Shown in pieces: positions 52,178 to 62,003 of a DNA stretch of 64,000 nucleotides. Below the pieces are notes generated by a model that had not been told where the DNA came from, ran no database searches, and saw nothing but the letters and a program-made list of their open reading frames with translations. Position 1 is the first letter of the stretch. Each line of letters starts with the position of its first letter. A program made the translations under genes and the position numbers. This DNA is from Sinorhizobium sp. 6-70 (GTDB lineage Bacteria > Pseudomonadota > Alphaproteobacteria > Rhizobiales > Rhizobiaceae). The stretch lies in the NCBI RefSeq assembly GCF_030124375.1, contig NZ_JASKLS010000009.1, positions 98,652 through 162,651 of the forward strand. The letters run 5' to 3'.

Positions 52178-53658
52178 GGCAGAGACGGCGGCGTTTCTGG
52201 AAGGTTCTGCTGGGCGTGCTGATCACCCTCGTTGCTGTGGCTTCCGCGGCGTACCTGCTTCTATTCCGCCCTGTGGCGCAGCCAAGGACGAACGACCTCG
52301 CGCAGGTCTTCAATCACGGCTCGATCGGCAACGAGGAGACGCAAGGTCTGCCCTACTGGATCTGGCGCGTGCTGCCGCAGCTCTTTCCCGAGCATCTGCC
52401 GGCAAACAAGGACGGCTACAGCGCCTTTGGCCTCTTTTGGGCGCGGGGCGAGCCGGTGCCGGTCGGCCTTTCCATGAGTACGCTCGGCGTCATCCCGCGC
52501 GTGGCGCCGAACTGTGCGTTCTGTCACCAGGGAAGCTACCGGCTGTCGGCATACGACCCGCCGACGCTCGTCACTGCCGGGGCCGGGGGCCGCGTCAACC
52601 CGCAAGCCTATATCCGCTTCCTGATTGCCGCCGGCGCCGATCCGCGCTTTACCGCCGACGCGATCATGCCCGAGATCACTGCGATCTATGACATGCCGCT
52701 CTGGGAGCGCGCGCTCTATCGTTTCCTTCTGATACCTGCCACGCGGGCGGCGCTTAAGGAGCAGGGCCGGACATTTACCTGGATGCAGAGCCGCCCCGAT
52801 TGGGGACCTGGACGCATCGACCCGTTCAACCCGGTGAAATTCCAGAATCTCCGTCTCCCCGACGACGGCACCATCGGCAACTCGGACATGATGCCCTTGT
52901 GGTCGCTCGGCGCGCTTGAAGCGACCAACGAACGCCGCTTCTCTCTCCATTGGGACGGCCTACAGACGGATCTGCGCGAGACTGTGCTTTCGGGAGCGAT
53001 CGGCGACGGAATGACCTACAAGTCCTTCCCGAGAACAGAGCAGACACTCGGCCGGATGAGCGACTTCATCCGTCTGCAGCCACCGCCGCCGTCGCCGTTC
53101 TCGAGCGCACGGCCGATCGGCGACCCGTATCGCGTCGACCCGGCGGCAATCGACGCAGGGCGTGCGATCTACCAGGCCGAGTGCGCCACTTGCCATGAGC
53201 CCGGCGGTGCGCGCTACCGCACGCCGATTTCGATCGTCGAAGTTGGCACCGATCGGCATCGCCTCGACATGTGGACCCCGGCCGCGCGACAGCGCTATGC
53301 GGAGTATGAATCCGATTACAAGTGGGGCTTCGTGAACTTTCACAAGACCGAAGGATATGTCGCCACCGGTCTCAGGGGACTCTGGCTGCGCGGCCCCTAC
53401 CTGCACAACGGCAGCGTTCCGACGTTGAAGGCGCTGCTCGATCCGCCGGCGCAGCGCCCGCGCCAGTTCTATCGGGGCTATGATCTGATCGATCCGGCAA
53501 ATGGCGGGTTCGTCAGCGCTGCCGGGACGGACGGCGAGCGCTACGGCTCGCTCTACGGCACCGCGCAGCCGGGCAACGGCAATACGGGACATCTCTGGGG
53601 CACGGACCTGCCTGCAAGGGCGAAGGAAGACCTCCTCGCCTATCTCAAGACGCTTTGA
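52174..53658 (+). CDS. RoxA-like di-heme c-type cytochrome, second copy
   Basis: Start ATG 52174 behind GGGAGGGG, overlapping the membrane protein stop; 494 residues. It is a tandem paralogue of the first copy: NHGSIGNEETQGLPYWIW against HGSIGSEVATGPPYWVF, and again CAFCH near 113 and CATCH near 337. The conserved end GLRGLWLRGPYLHNGSVPTLKALLDP is present. An N-terminal membrane helix anchors it. Role as for the first copy; the pair may act on different positions of one substrate. Confidence 0.8.
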   Translation: MRQRRRRFWKVLLGVLITLVAVASAAYLLLFRPVAQPRTNDLAQVFNHGSIGNEETQGLPYWIWRVLPQLFPEHLPANKDGYSAFGLFWARGEPVPVGLSMSTLGVIPRVAPNCAFCHQGSYRLSAYDPPTLVTAGAGGRVNPQAYIRFLIAAGADPRFTADAIMPEITAIYDMPLWERALYRFLLIPATRAALKEQGRTFTWMQSRPDWGPGRIDPFNPVKFQNLRLPDDGTIGNSDMMPLWSLGALEATNERRFSLHWDGLQTDLRETVLSGAIGDGMTYKSFPRTEQTLGRMSDFIRLQPPPPSPFSSARPIGDPYRVDPAAIDAGRAIYQAECATCHEPGGARYRTPISIVEVGTDRHRLDMWTPAARQRYAEYESDYKWGFVNFHKTEGYVATGLRGLWLRGPYLHNGSVPTLKALLDPPAQRPRQFYRGYDLIDPANGGFVSAAGTDGERYGSLYGTAQPGNGNTGHLWGTDLPARAKEDLLAYLKTL

Positions 53659-53681
53659 CCGCTGCAACGGGGAGGCAAGCG

Positions 53682-56546
53682 ATGACGCTCAGGAAACGAA
53701 TCAAGCGCCTTTTGGTCTATACGGTGACGGCTGTCGTCGGGCTGGGCGTGGTGGCTGTCGTCGGCGCGGTTCTGATCGTGCGCGCGCTCGTCGAACCCGA
53801 TGCAGCGGCGTTCGGCACCGTCGAGGACGAAGCCAAGCGCGCTGGCCTCAGCCGCAACGACTTTCGCGCGGCGTCGGAGCCTTACTTTGCCGCCATGGAC
53901 AAAGGCTTGCTCCTGCCGCCGGCGCCGGGTGCCGACTATCCGCCGGAGATCAGGCAAGTCGCCAAGGCGACCGGCCTCGAACCCGAGGTTGTGCGCCAAG
54001 CTGCGATCCGCGGTCAGAACGCCTGGATCGTCTGGACCGGCGGCAACGACCGTTTCTGGGATTTTGCGGCACGCACGGCGATTGGCTCCTTCGATCTCCT
54101 GAAGCTCATCTCTTCCCCTCCGAAACAGGCCTATGGTCGGTGGAACCGCTGGCGCTATCTCGGCCTCGTCAACGAACCCTGTTTCCGTCAGGCAAAGGAA
54201 CCGGACAAGCACGGCCTCTGGCTCGACGAACGCCTCGAGGACTGCACGAGCGATCCCTTCGGCGGCAACGCCGCCGCGGACGCCCGCTATCCGGGGGTGG
54301 TCATCGGCGCGCGTGGCAAGAGCGAATGGCTCAAGGGCGAGACCATGCCGGCAGGCTCCTATTACGGAAAGCCGAGCGGGGTCGTCGGGCTCCGCCTCTT
54401 CCCCAATCCCGACTTCGACGCGGAGGCCGCGAAGAAATGGGACCCGGTGCGCTACTATAACGATGCCACCTATTACAATGACAAGGATCTCGTGCGCCCC
54501 TACCGCGTCGGCATGTCCTGCGCTTTCTGTCATGTCGGGCCGAGCCCGATCAATCCGCCAAAGGATCCAGAGAAACCGAACTGGACCGAGCTTTCTTCAA
54601 ATCCGGGTGCGCAGTATTTCTGGGTGGAGCGCATCTTCTTCTGGAACACGGCGCCGCGCAAAAGGGCAGGTGAGTCCCCGCGGAACGAAGGGAACTTCCT
54701 GTTCCAGCTCTTCCACACCAATCCTCCCGGATCGCTCGACACCTCGCTGGTCTCCACCGACTACATGAACAATCCACGGACCATGAATGCGGTCTATGAG
54801 GTAGCTGCGCGGCTCCGGATTGCGGCGGGGGAGGGACAGGAGCGGCTCGAGGGAGACGAACGGGACAACAAGCAGTTCCAGGATTACCCGCAGACCAGCG
54901 CCTTCAGTTCGCTTTACGATGAAGGCAGCGGCGATGCCGCCTCGATGCGGGTGCTGAAGGACGGTGCCGACTCGGTCGGGACCCTAGGTGCGCTGAACCG
55001 CGTCTATCTGAACATCGGGCTATTCAGCGAGGAGTGGCTCCTGCATTTCCGCCCGTTCCTCGGCGGTCAGAAGATATCGCCGATCCGCATCGCCGACGCG
55101 CAGAAGAATTCCGCCTATTGGGGGGCGACGGAGGACATGACCGCCGACATGGCGATCTTCTTCCTCGTCACCGCCCGCGCCGACCGGCTGGCCGATGCGC
55201 CCGGAGGCGCGGCCCATCTCGCCGCCCGTGATCCTGGCGCGGTGGAGCGCGGCAAGGTGGTTTTTGCGGAAAACTGTGCCGCTTGCCATTCGAGCAAGCA
55301 GCCCGTGCCGCCCGTCGAATCCGGTGTGGATGCGGGGATCTGCGCGGGCGGCGGGGCCGGACCGCGCTACCGCGAGTGCTGGGATCGCTATTGGGCGTGG
55401 GCGCAATCGGCCGAGTTCAAGAAAGGCATGGTCGAACTCGTCACGGCGCGTGATGCCAGTGGGCGTGAAACGTTCCTCGACGGCAATTATCTCTCGACCG
55501 AGCGGCGCGTGCCGATCGACGTGGTCGGCACCAATGCCTGCAGCGCGCTTGCCACCAATGGCCTTTCCGGCGACATCTGGGACAATTTCACGTCCTCGAC
55601 CTACAAGTCCTTGCCGCCCCCGCGTGAGCTTGCCGTCAATCACCCGGTTTCGGGCGCAACCATGCCGCTGAAGTCGCTCGGCAACGGCAGGGGTTATCTG
55701 CGGCCGCCGTCGCTCGTCAGCCTCTGGTCGACCGCCCCCTTCTTCCTCAACAATTCGCTCGGCCACGAGGACAGCCATTACCAGGGGACATATGACGTCG
55801 CTGCCAATGGCGCGACGGGGCCCGCCTACGGCGCGAGCTGCCCGGCCGCCGATCCGAACGATCCCTATCTGCCCTGTGTCGAGAACCGGCTCGCCGTGTT
55901 CGACCGCTCGATCCGGCAATTGCTGTCACCGGCAACGCGCCGCACCGATGACATGACGACGGCGCCGGTACCGGGCTACATCTATCGTACCTCCGCGCCG
56001 TCCTGCCTGATCGTACCGGCGGGCTACATGCCGGTACGATCAGGCAGGACGGCGCGGAGGTACGATAGATGTAGCCCGGTACCGGCGCCGTCCTGCCTGA
56101 TCGTACCGGCGGGCTACATGCCGGATGGCGTGCGCCGCTTCGCGGGTCCGCTCAATCGATTGGCGGGCTGGGCGTTCGGTCCGGACGGTTCGCTTCATCT
56201 CGGGCCGTTCCCGAAGGGCTTTCCGGTGAATGCGCTCGCAAACACCAAGCTTCTTCCGGATAATGACGAGGACGACATGCTCGCCCATTACAAACGCCTG
56301 ATCTCGGCGAGCCCGACGCTGATCGGCGCCTTTGCCAAGCTCGGCGGCCAATGCTCGCCCGAGGAGCTTTCCAACCCGACGGTCCAGGCCCATGCGGAAC
56401 AAGTTGTCCGCGAAACCGGTCTGATCGACGCGTTGGTGGGCCTGAGCAAATGTCCGGACTACGTGGTCAATCGCGGTCATCTGTTCGGCGCCGACCTGTC
56501 CAGTTCGGACAAAGAGGCCCTGACCGCCTTTCTGAAGCAGCTCTGA
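53682..56546 (+). CDS. Large membrane-anchored di-heme cytochrome with snap-back insertion
   Basis: The start ATG 53682 has GGGGAGG before it; the frame open from 53655 would overlap the previous stop. The 954-residue protein has an N-terminal anchor helix. Heme motifs are CAFCH near residue 279 and CAACH near 531. It is much longer than the two RoxA-like paralogues and belongs to a larger peroxidase-like di-heme family. Residues about 790-820 contain a 30-residue duplication (APSCLIVPAGYMP twice) caused by a 90-bp insertion with 59-bp hairpin arms. The frame stays open, so the protein may still be made. Confidence 0.75.
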   Translation: MTLRKRIKRLLVYTVTAVVGLGVVAVVGAVLIVRALVEPDAAAFGTVEDEAKRAGLSRNDFRAASEPYFAAMDKGLLLPPAPGADYPPEIRQVAKATGLEPEVVRQAAIRGQNAWIVWTGGNDRFWDFAARTAIGSFDLLKLISSPPKQAYGRWNRWRYLGLVNEPCFRQAKEPDKHGLWLDERLEDCTSDPFGGNAAADARYPGVVIGARGKSEWLKGETMPAGSYYGKPSGVVGLRLFPNPDFDAEAAKKWDPVRYYNDATYYNDKDLVRPYRVGMSCAFCHVGPSPINPPKDPEKPNWTELSSNPGAQYFWVERIFFWNTAPRKRAGESPRNEGNFLFQLFHTNPPGSLDTSLVSTDYMNNPRTMNAVYEVAARLRIAAGEGQERLEGDERDNKQFQDYPQTSAFSSLYDEGSGDAASMRVLKDGADSVGTLGALNRVYLNIGLFSEEWLLHFRPFLGGQKISPIRIADAQKNSAYWGATEDMTADMAIFFLVTARADRLADAPGGAAHLAARDPGAVERGKVVFAENCAACHSSKQPVPPVESGVDAGICAGGGAGPRYRECWDRYWAWAQSAEFKKGMVELVTARDASGRETFLDGNYLSTERRVPIDVVGTNACSALATNGLSGDIWDNFTSSTYKSLPPPRELAVNHPVSGATMPLKSLGNGRGYLRPPSLVSLWSTAPFFLNNSLGHEDSHYQGTYDVAANGATGPAYGASCPAADPNDPYLPCVENRLAVFDRSIRQLLSPATRRTDDMTTAPVPGYIYRTSAPSCLIVPAGYMPVRSGRTARRYDRCSPVPAPSCLIVPAGYMPDGVRRFAGPLNRLAGWAFGPDGSLHLGPFPKGFPVNALANTKLLPDNDEDDMLAHYKRLISASPTLIGAFAKLGGQCSPEELSNPTVQAHAEQVVRETGLIDALVGLSKCPDYVVNRGHLFGADLSSSDKEALTAFLKQL
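55962..56125 (+). repeat. 59-bp perfect inverted repeat with 35-bp direct repeat (snap-back insertion)
   Basis: Arm 55962-56020 is the exact reverse complement of 56032-56090 around an 11-nt loop. A direct repeat of at least 35 bp (56001-56035 and 56091-56125) lies 90 bp apart. The pattern is what one template-switch event would leave: an inverted copy flanked by a repeated template. The added 90 bp keeps the reading frame of the large cytochrome. Confidence 0.88.
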
Positions 56547-56548
56547 TC

Positions 56549-58351
56549 ATGCCCGAGCAAGCGGTTCACGACTACATCGTCATAGGCGCCGGCGCCGGCG
56601 GCGCCGTCGTCGCGGCGCGTCTGGCGGAGGAGGGCAGGGACGTCCTGGTGCTGGAGGCCGGCTCGGACCCGCTCGCCCCTAGCCTCGACCAGGACAAGGA
56701 CATGCCGCTCGCGGACGCCTATCGCGTCCCGGCCTTTCATGCCTTCGCATCCGAGCACCCGGGCATGGCGAAGGACTATTGGGTCCGGCACTATGCCGAT
56801 CTCGATCTTCAGCGTCGCGATTGGCGTTATTCGGCCGAGGAAGACGGGGTTCTCTACCCGCGGGCGAGCGGCCTCGGCGGCTGCAGCGCCCATCATGCGA
56901 TGATCATCGTGCGACCGAACGACGCCGACTGGAACCATATCAGGGAACTGACCGGCGACGAGAGCTGGAAGGCCTCGCGCATGCAGGCCTATTTCGAGCG
57001 AATCGAGCGGTGCCGGTATCGCTTCTTCCTCTGGCGCTGGCTTGCGTTCGTCACCGGCCTCAATCCGACCGGTCACGGCTGGTGGGGCTGGATGACGACG
57101 GAGCGCTCCTTGCCGCTTAGAGCATTGATCGATCGGCCCTTGCGGCGTGCGCTGCTCAATTCGGTGAGAGCGGCGGCGGACAGCTATCGCCGGCCGGGCC
57201 TCGGCTGGCAGACGACTGAAGTCGACCCCAACGACCGGCGGTGGTGGAATCCGGGCGCCTGCGGCGTCCGCCTGACGCCGCTTTCGACCCGGCGTCATGC
57301 TCGCTCAGGACCGCGCGAGCGGCTGCTGGACGTGCAAAGGCGCCATCCCGATCGTCTGACAATTCGCCTGAAAGCGACGGTGACCCGCGTCGCGATCGAG
57401 GAGGGCAGGGCGGTCGGCGTCTGGTGCCGCTCGGAGGACGGCAAACAGTATCTGATCCGGGCGCGGCGCGAGGTGATCGTTGCTGCCGGCACCTTTGCAT
57501 CGCCGCAAATTCTGATGCTGTCGGGCATCGGCGACCCGCAGCACTTGGATGCGCACGGCATTGCGGTTGTCGCTCCGCTGCCGGGGGTCGGCCGGAATCT
57601 GCAGGACCGCTACGAGGTTTCGGTCGTCAATCGCGTGAAACGGCCGTGGAAAATGCTGAAAGGCGCCACCTACACCCGTCATGATCGGTATTATCGCTGG
57701 TGGCGGTGGTTCCGTCTCGGCAACTACACGAGTAACGGCGTGTTGTTCTCGCTGGCCTTGAAGTCGCGTGAAAACCTGACTCAGCCCGATCTCCACTGTT
57801 TCTCGCTGCTCGCTGACTTCCGGGGCTATTATCGCGGCTATTCGGAGCGGATCCGCGCGCCGGACTTCCTGAGCTGGGTGGTGCTCAAGGCCTATTCGCA
57901 GAACCGGGGCGGATACGTCCGGCTGCGGGGCGCACACATAGGCATAGCGCCGGAGATCCAGTTCCACTCTTTCCAGGAAGGTACTGGCGATTACAACGTC
58001 GATCTCGACGCCGTCGTCGAAGGCATACGCTTCGTGCGCAAGGCTGTCGACGGCATGGACGATCTGGTCGCTGACGAGGAGGAGCCCGGGCGCAACCTCA
58101 CGAGCGACGATGCGCTGCGCGCCTACGTGCGCGACAACGCCTGGGGACACCATGCCTGCGGCACCTGTGCGATCGGCCCGCGCGCCCTCGGCGGCGTCGT
58201 CGACAGCGCCTTTCGCGTCCACGGCATCAGCGGATTGCGCGTGGTCGACGCGTCGGTATTTCCGCGCATCCCCGGCTACTTCCTCGCCACCGCGGTCTAC
58301 ATGGTTGCGGAGAAAGCGGCCGACGTCATCCTGGAGGATGCGGCGCCCTGA
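56549..58351 (+). CDS. GMC-family flavin oxidoreductase
   Basis: This 600-residue FAD enzyme starts 2 bp after the large cytochrome stop. The motifs are VIGAGAGGAVVAARLAEEG (dinucleotide), RASGLGGCSAHHAMIIVRP (GMC signature 1) and GTFASPQILMLSGIGDP (signature 2). At the C-terminus are WGHHACGTCAIG (catalytic-type His) and RVVDASVFPRIPGYFLATAVYMVAEKAAD. GMC enzymes oxidise alcohols and pass electrons to acceptors. Here membrane-anchored cytochromes could accept them. No signal peptide is apparent. Confidence 0.87.
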   Translation: MPEQAVHDYIVIGAGAGGAVVAARLAEEGRDVLVLEAGSDPLAPSLDQDKDMPLADAYRVPAFHAFASEHPGMAKDYWVRHYADLDLQRRDWRYSAEEDGVLYPRASGLGGCSAHHAMIIVRPNDADWNHIRELTGDESWKASRMQAYFERIERCRYRFFLWRWLAFVTGLNPTGHGWWGWMTTERSLPLRALIDRPLRRALLNSVRAAADSYRRPGLGWQTTEVDPNDRRWWNPGACGVRLTPLSTRRHARSGPRERLLDVQRRHPDRLTIRLKATVTRVAIEEGRAVGVWCRSEDGKQYLIRARREVIVAAGTFASPQILMLSGIGDPQHLDAHGIAVVAPLPGVGRNLQDRYEVSVVNRVKRPWKMLKGATYTRHDRYYRWWRWFRLGNYTSNGVLFSLALKSRENLTQPDLHCFSLLADFRGYYRGYSERIRAPDFLSWVVLKAYSQNRGGYVRLRGAHIGIAPEIQFHSFQEGTGDYNVDLDAVVEGIRFVRKAVDGMDDLVADEEEPGRNLTSDDALRAYVRDNAWGHHACGTCAIGPRALGGVVDSAFRVHGISGLRVVDASVFPRIPGYFLATAVYMVAEKAADVILEDAAP

Positions 58352-58368
58352 ACGATAGGAGGTCGGCC

Positions 58369-61254
58369 ATGACGCGCCCCCTGAAGAACAGCGACGAGAC
58401 GGATGCCAGCCTTTACAACTGGCTCGGCGCCAGGGTGAGGCGGTTCGTTCGCTGGTGGCGAAGGTTCGACGCGCGGGTGAACCAGCCCATGCCCGCGGGG
58501 CGGGGCCGGTTCTGGACATGGTTGGCACCTGACGGCTACCCGTGGTACGTGCCGACACTCGGGCTTGTGCTGATCACCGCCATGGCGCTCGGGCCGACGT
58601 TGCGGACCGAGGTCGCGAACGTCGCGATGCTGGTTTTCGGCCTGGGGCTTTTGGCTCTTCTTCATATCCTCGCTAAACGCAGTCGACTGCTGCATGCCTA
58701 TCTCCTCGCAGGGCAGCTATTCATCCTCGTCCTGCTGGCGGCCATCCATGTCGTCCTTGCCCCGCCGGAAGCCTTCGGAACCGATACGCAGGCCCTGCGG
58801 CTGCATGTGGGTGTTGCGGTCGCAGCGATGCTGGCGGTGTCGCTCGGCGCGGTGTGGACGATCGCCCGCGCTCTGTTTCGTACGGGCACGAACGGCACGC
58901 TTGCGCACGCGCTCCCGAACGTCGAGCTCTTCGCGCCGAAGGATCGCTACGACTTCATGGGGAGGGGACCCCTCGCGGCCCTCGCTTCGGCGTTCTTCAT
59001 CGCGCCGATCAGCCATCCGGTTGAATTGCTGTTGCCCGGCTCGCTTCTCGTGCTCTTCGTTCCGGACCATTACCTCTGGCCCGGCTTCATCATCGTCGGC
59101 GCCACGGCCTGGCTCGCCCTTTTCCTCGGAATTCTCTTCGATCGGCTGATGGAGGTCTTGAAGACGGTTGGCCGGCTCTTCTTCGTCGGCCCGCAATTCG
59201 TGATCAGTGTGCTTGTGATCGTCGTTGCCGTGCTGCGCCTCGCGGAGGTCCACTACATCACCTATCTGTTCAACGCCGGCAGCAGCGGCTACGGCAACAC
59301 CACCATCATGAAATACGTAGCGCTCGCCTATGCGGTTGCCTGGTACTACGCCTTCTGGAGCGACCACTTCTTGGCGCGACGCCTGATCCGGCTGCTTGCG
59401 GGCACAGGCAGTGAGTTCACGCCGCTTAGCATTGCCTACCCCTACAAAGGCGGTTCGGATCTCAGCAAGGTCAAGGACGCGGGACGCAGCATCGCCTTGC
59501 ATGGCGCGGGACGGCTGAAGATCGCGGGCGAATACGAGGACAGCTACGAGGCCTCGGGGCCAGCGTTGCAATTCCTCACCGCGGCGGAAGTGCTCACCGC
59601 GTTTCGGACCCAGCTTGAGCGCATGTCTGCGGAGAGAACCGACACGTCTCATCCGCTGGCGAGCGTCCGCAACCTGCAACGTTCGGCCCTCGTCTATCCC
59701 GCGATCACCGGGGCATGTGCGTTCGCACTGATCGGCATACCATGGGTGGTGAGCCTCTTTGGCGCGGTGCAGCCGCCGGAAATGGCCGTCAATAGGGCGC
59801 CACCGGCGGATCTCGAGCTCTTGTCCCTGCTGCAAACCGAAACTGGGCCTGCCGGCGCCTGCCCGGCACTCGGCCCGGACACGCCCCGGATCGCAGTCGT
59901 TGCCTCCGGCGGCGGCACGCGCGCGGCAATCTACACCGCGTCGCTTCTGCACGGACTGGCGAAACAGGGGCGCATCTGCGAGGTTGTCGCCGCAAGCGGC
60001 GTCTCCGGCGGTAGTGCCGCTCTCGCCTATTTCGCCCTGCACGAAGACGAACTTCGCCGGCCGGGGCGGCCCGATGAAGCGGCATGGCAGCGCTTCTCCG
60101 ACACGATGGCCTTGCCGTTCATCGAGTACGTGCTCGACGGCGCCAGCGACATGCGGATCGTCTTCGGCCGTTGGCGCTGGCGAAATGCTGCCTGCGGCGA
60201 GGCGTTCTCCCGTAACGAGCCGGTGGTGGGATGGATGCCGGCGCGCAGCCGCCTCGGCAGCATCCTGGCCGAGTCCTTCGTCTGCCGCATGGGCGCCGGC
60301 GTCATGGCGGATCCATCCTTCGGCCTCATTCTGAATACGGCAATGCTCGGCTCCTTCGATGCCGCAAGTGGTCGCTGCGCGAACGGCGGTCTGCCGCTGC
60401 CGGAACAGGCCCGGAAGTGCCGGGCCGAAGGCAATGCAGCCGGCGCGGGGGGACGCGTGGTGCTGACGAACCTGCGGAAGCCTGAGGCGAGCCCGAGCGC
60501 TGGCGAGGGAATGGAGATCGTCACCCTGAACGACGCCAGTCTTTCGATCGCGCGCGCCGCCGCGCTCAGCGCCAACTTCCCGCCGGTCTTTCCGGATGCG
60601 GCCATCGACGTGCAGCCGGCGCCCGGATCGGCAGCGCGGCGGTATTGGGTGACCGACGGCGGCGCGGTGGAAAACCGCGGTGCGATAACCCTCTATTTTT
60701 CCGTCCGAGAGACGATGCGGCGCTCGCCGGCGGCGGCAAGGCTGGCGCCATTGCACGTCGTCGTCGCCGACGTCTCCGCTTCCGATGATCACTACGTCGA
60801 AAGCTTCGGTTTCAATTCCGTGCTCGGCGCCGGCGGTCAGCTCGGGTTGGCGCTGGAAGGCGAACTCCTGGCCGATCTCAAGGACATCTACTGCGGACGT
60901 AATTCGACGATTACCGTCCACGAAATCGCCATGCCCGCGGTGCTGCGCAACGGAGGCATCGGCACCCATTGGCTTCTTCCCGGATCGCTGACCTTCACGG
61001 ACCCGAAAACCGGCGATCGCGTCACCTTGTCTGCCGACGATGTGAAGAAGCTCGTCATCGCCCTGCACGATAACACGGCGCCGGTCTTCGATGATCCGAA
61101 GGATGCCGCAAAGGTCGTTGGCTGGGCACGGGAGGACGTCCCCTCGCACCAGCAGCGCTGGCAGGCGTTGCTGTGGGCGCTTTCGATGCCCGCGGCGCAG
61201 GCGGACTCCTCCTGCGAAAGGCCGGCTTCCGGTGGAGCAATCTACGCGCCGTGA
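58369..61254 (+). CDS. Patatin-like phospholipase fused to membrane domain
   Basis: This 961-residue protein begins with about 450 residues containing roughly eight membrane helices (for example FWTWLAPDGYPWYVPTLGLVL-type segments from residue 45 on). A patatin domain follows: VVASGGGTRAAIYTASLLHG (oxyanion loop), SGVSGGSAALAYF (GxSxG Ser near 546) and VTDGGAVENRG (DGG Asp near 763). It would release fatty acids or lysolipids at the inner membrane. It ends the OYE/cytochrome/GMC operon, supporting a lipid substrate. Confidence 0.8.
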   Translation: MTRPLKNSDETDASLYNWLGARVRRFVRWWRRFDARVNQPMPAGRGRFWTWLAPDGYPWYVPTLGLVLITAMALGPTLRTEVANVAMLVFGLGLLALLHILAKRSRLLHAYLLAGQLFILVLLAAIHVVLAPPEAFGTDTQALRLHVGVAVAAMLAVSLGAVWTIARALFRTGTNGTLAHALPNVELFAPKDRYDFMGRGPLAALASAFFIAPISHPVELLLPGSLLVLFVPDHYLWPGFIIVGATAWLALFLGILFDRLMEVLKTVGRLFFVGPQFVISVLVIVVAVLRLAEVHYITYLFNAGSSGYGNTTIMKYVALAYAVAWYYAFWSDHFLARRLIRLLAGTGSEFTPLSIAYPYKGGSDLSKVKDAGRSIALHGAGRLKIAGEYEDSYEASGPALQFLTAAEVLTAFRTQLERMSAERTDTSHPLASVRNLQRSALVYPAITGACAFALIGIPWVVSLFGAVQPPEMAVNRAPPADLELLSLLQTETGPAGACPALGPDTPRIAVVASGGGTRAAIYTASLLHGLAKQGRICEVVAASGVSGGSAALAYFALHEDELRRPGRPDEAAWQRFSDTMALPFIEYVLDGASDMRIVFGRWRWRNAACGEAFSRNEPVVGWMPARSRLGSILAESFVCRMGAGVMADPSFGLILNTAMLGSFDAASGRCANGGLPLPEQARKCRAEGNAAGAGGRVVLTNLRKPEASPSAGEGMEIVTLNDASLSIARAAALSANFPPVFPDAAIDVQPAPGSAARRYWVTDGGAVENRGAITLYFSVRETMRRSPAAARLAPLHVVVADVSASDDHYVESFGFNSVLGAGGQLGLALEGELLADLKDIYCGRNSTITVHEIAMPAVLRNGGIGTHWLLPGSLTFTDPKTGDRVTLSADDVKKLVIALHDNTAPVFDDPKDAAKVVGWAREDVPSHQQRWQALLWALSMPAAQADSSCERPASGGAIYAP

Positions 61255-61309
61255 CCATTATCAACGTGTAACGTTCGAGCACCACTATGTCGGCAGCCTC
61301 ACCAAAACG

Positions 61310-61771
61310 TCAGGCTGATCTTCTTGCGACAGGATGCGGCTTTGGCTCTGGTTCTACCCGTTTCTTGCCCAGCCCGGACGCGCGCGCAAGCTCGGAGCGT
61401 TGTTGGGCGTAGCTTGAAGCAATCATGGGGTAGTCGGCCGGAAGACCCCACTTCTCACGGTATTGCTCCGGCGTGAGGCCGTACTTTGCCATCAGGTGGC
61501 GTCTCAATGATTTGAACTTTTCACCATCCTCCAGGCAGATGATGAAATCGGCCGTTACGGACTTCTTGATCGGAACGGCGGGGCGCTGTTCCTCAACGGC
61601 CGGGTCAGCCCGGTGTCGCGCAGACTTGCCGCTCAGCGAGGAATACGTCTGCTGGATAAGATTGGTCAGATCGCCGGTAGGAACGACATTGTGGCTTAGA
61701 TAAGCCGCGACGATCCGGCTTGTCAGCTCCAGCCTCCGCTCCTCATTGCTCGAATGCGATTCGCTCAACAT
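61310..61771 (-). CDS. MucR/Ros-family transcriptional regulator
   Basis: This 153-residue protein matches MucR: an N-terminal helix ahead of SRIVAAYLSHNVVPTGDLTNLI. The C-terminal domain is TADFIICLEDGEKFKSLRRHLMAKYGLTPEQYREKWGLPADYPM. The zinc finger keeps the first Cys and the His but the second Cys is Asp, as is common in MucR. It controls exopolysaccharide and motility genes in rhizobia. Divergent from the exonuclease gene. Confidence 0.9.
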   Translation of the reverse strand: MLSESHSSNEERRLELTSRIVAAYLSHNVVPTGDLTNLIQQTYSSLSGKSARHRADPAVEEQRPAVPIKKSVTADFIICLEDGEKFKSLRRHLMAKYGLTPEQYREKWGLPADYPMIASSYAQQRSELARASGLGKKRVEPEPKPHPVARRSA

Positions 61772-62003
61772 CGTCTCCTTTGTTTTGCTGTCGACCAGGC
61801 GGCTTCGCTCAACGTGCAGGTATTTTCGGTCGGAACGAAGACGATGTCGTTGGGGCGGTGTGTTTTTTCAACAGATTTCTGGGCATTTTGGTTTGTGTGT
61901 CCTGTTCTGCCGACCTCATGCATTGCCAGCGTCTCCCTCGGTTTCTATCCTGATGCATGATCCGCACCCTACTGTTGCCGAAGCCCGAGGACACTGGAGG
62001 TCG

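Noticed and set aside
57305..58558. Antisense open frame of 417 codons opposite the GMC gene
   Set aside because: Shadow of the oxidoreductase gene; no ribosome site or conserved domain.
58717..61149. Antisense open frame of 810 codons opposite the patatin gene
   Set aside because: High-GC shadow of a strong gene; low-complexity product without motifs.
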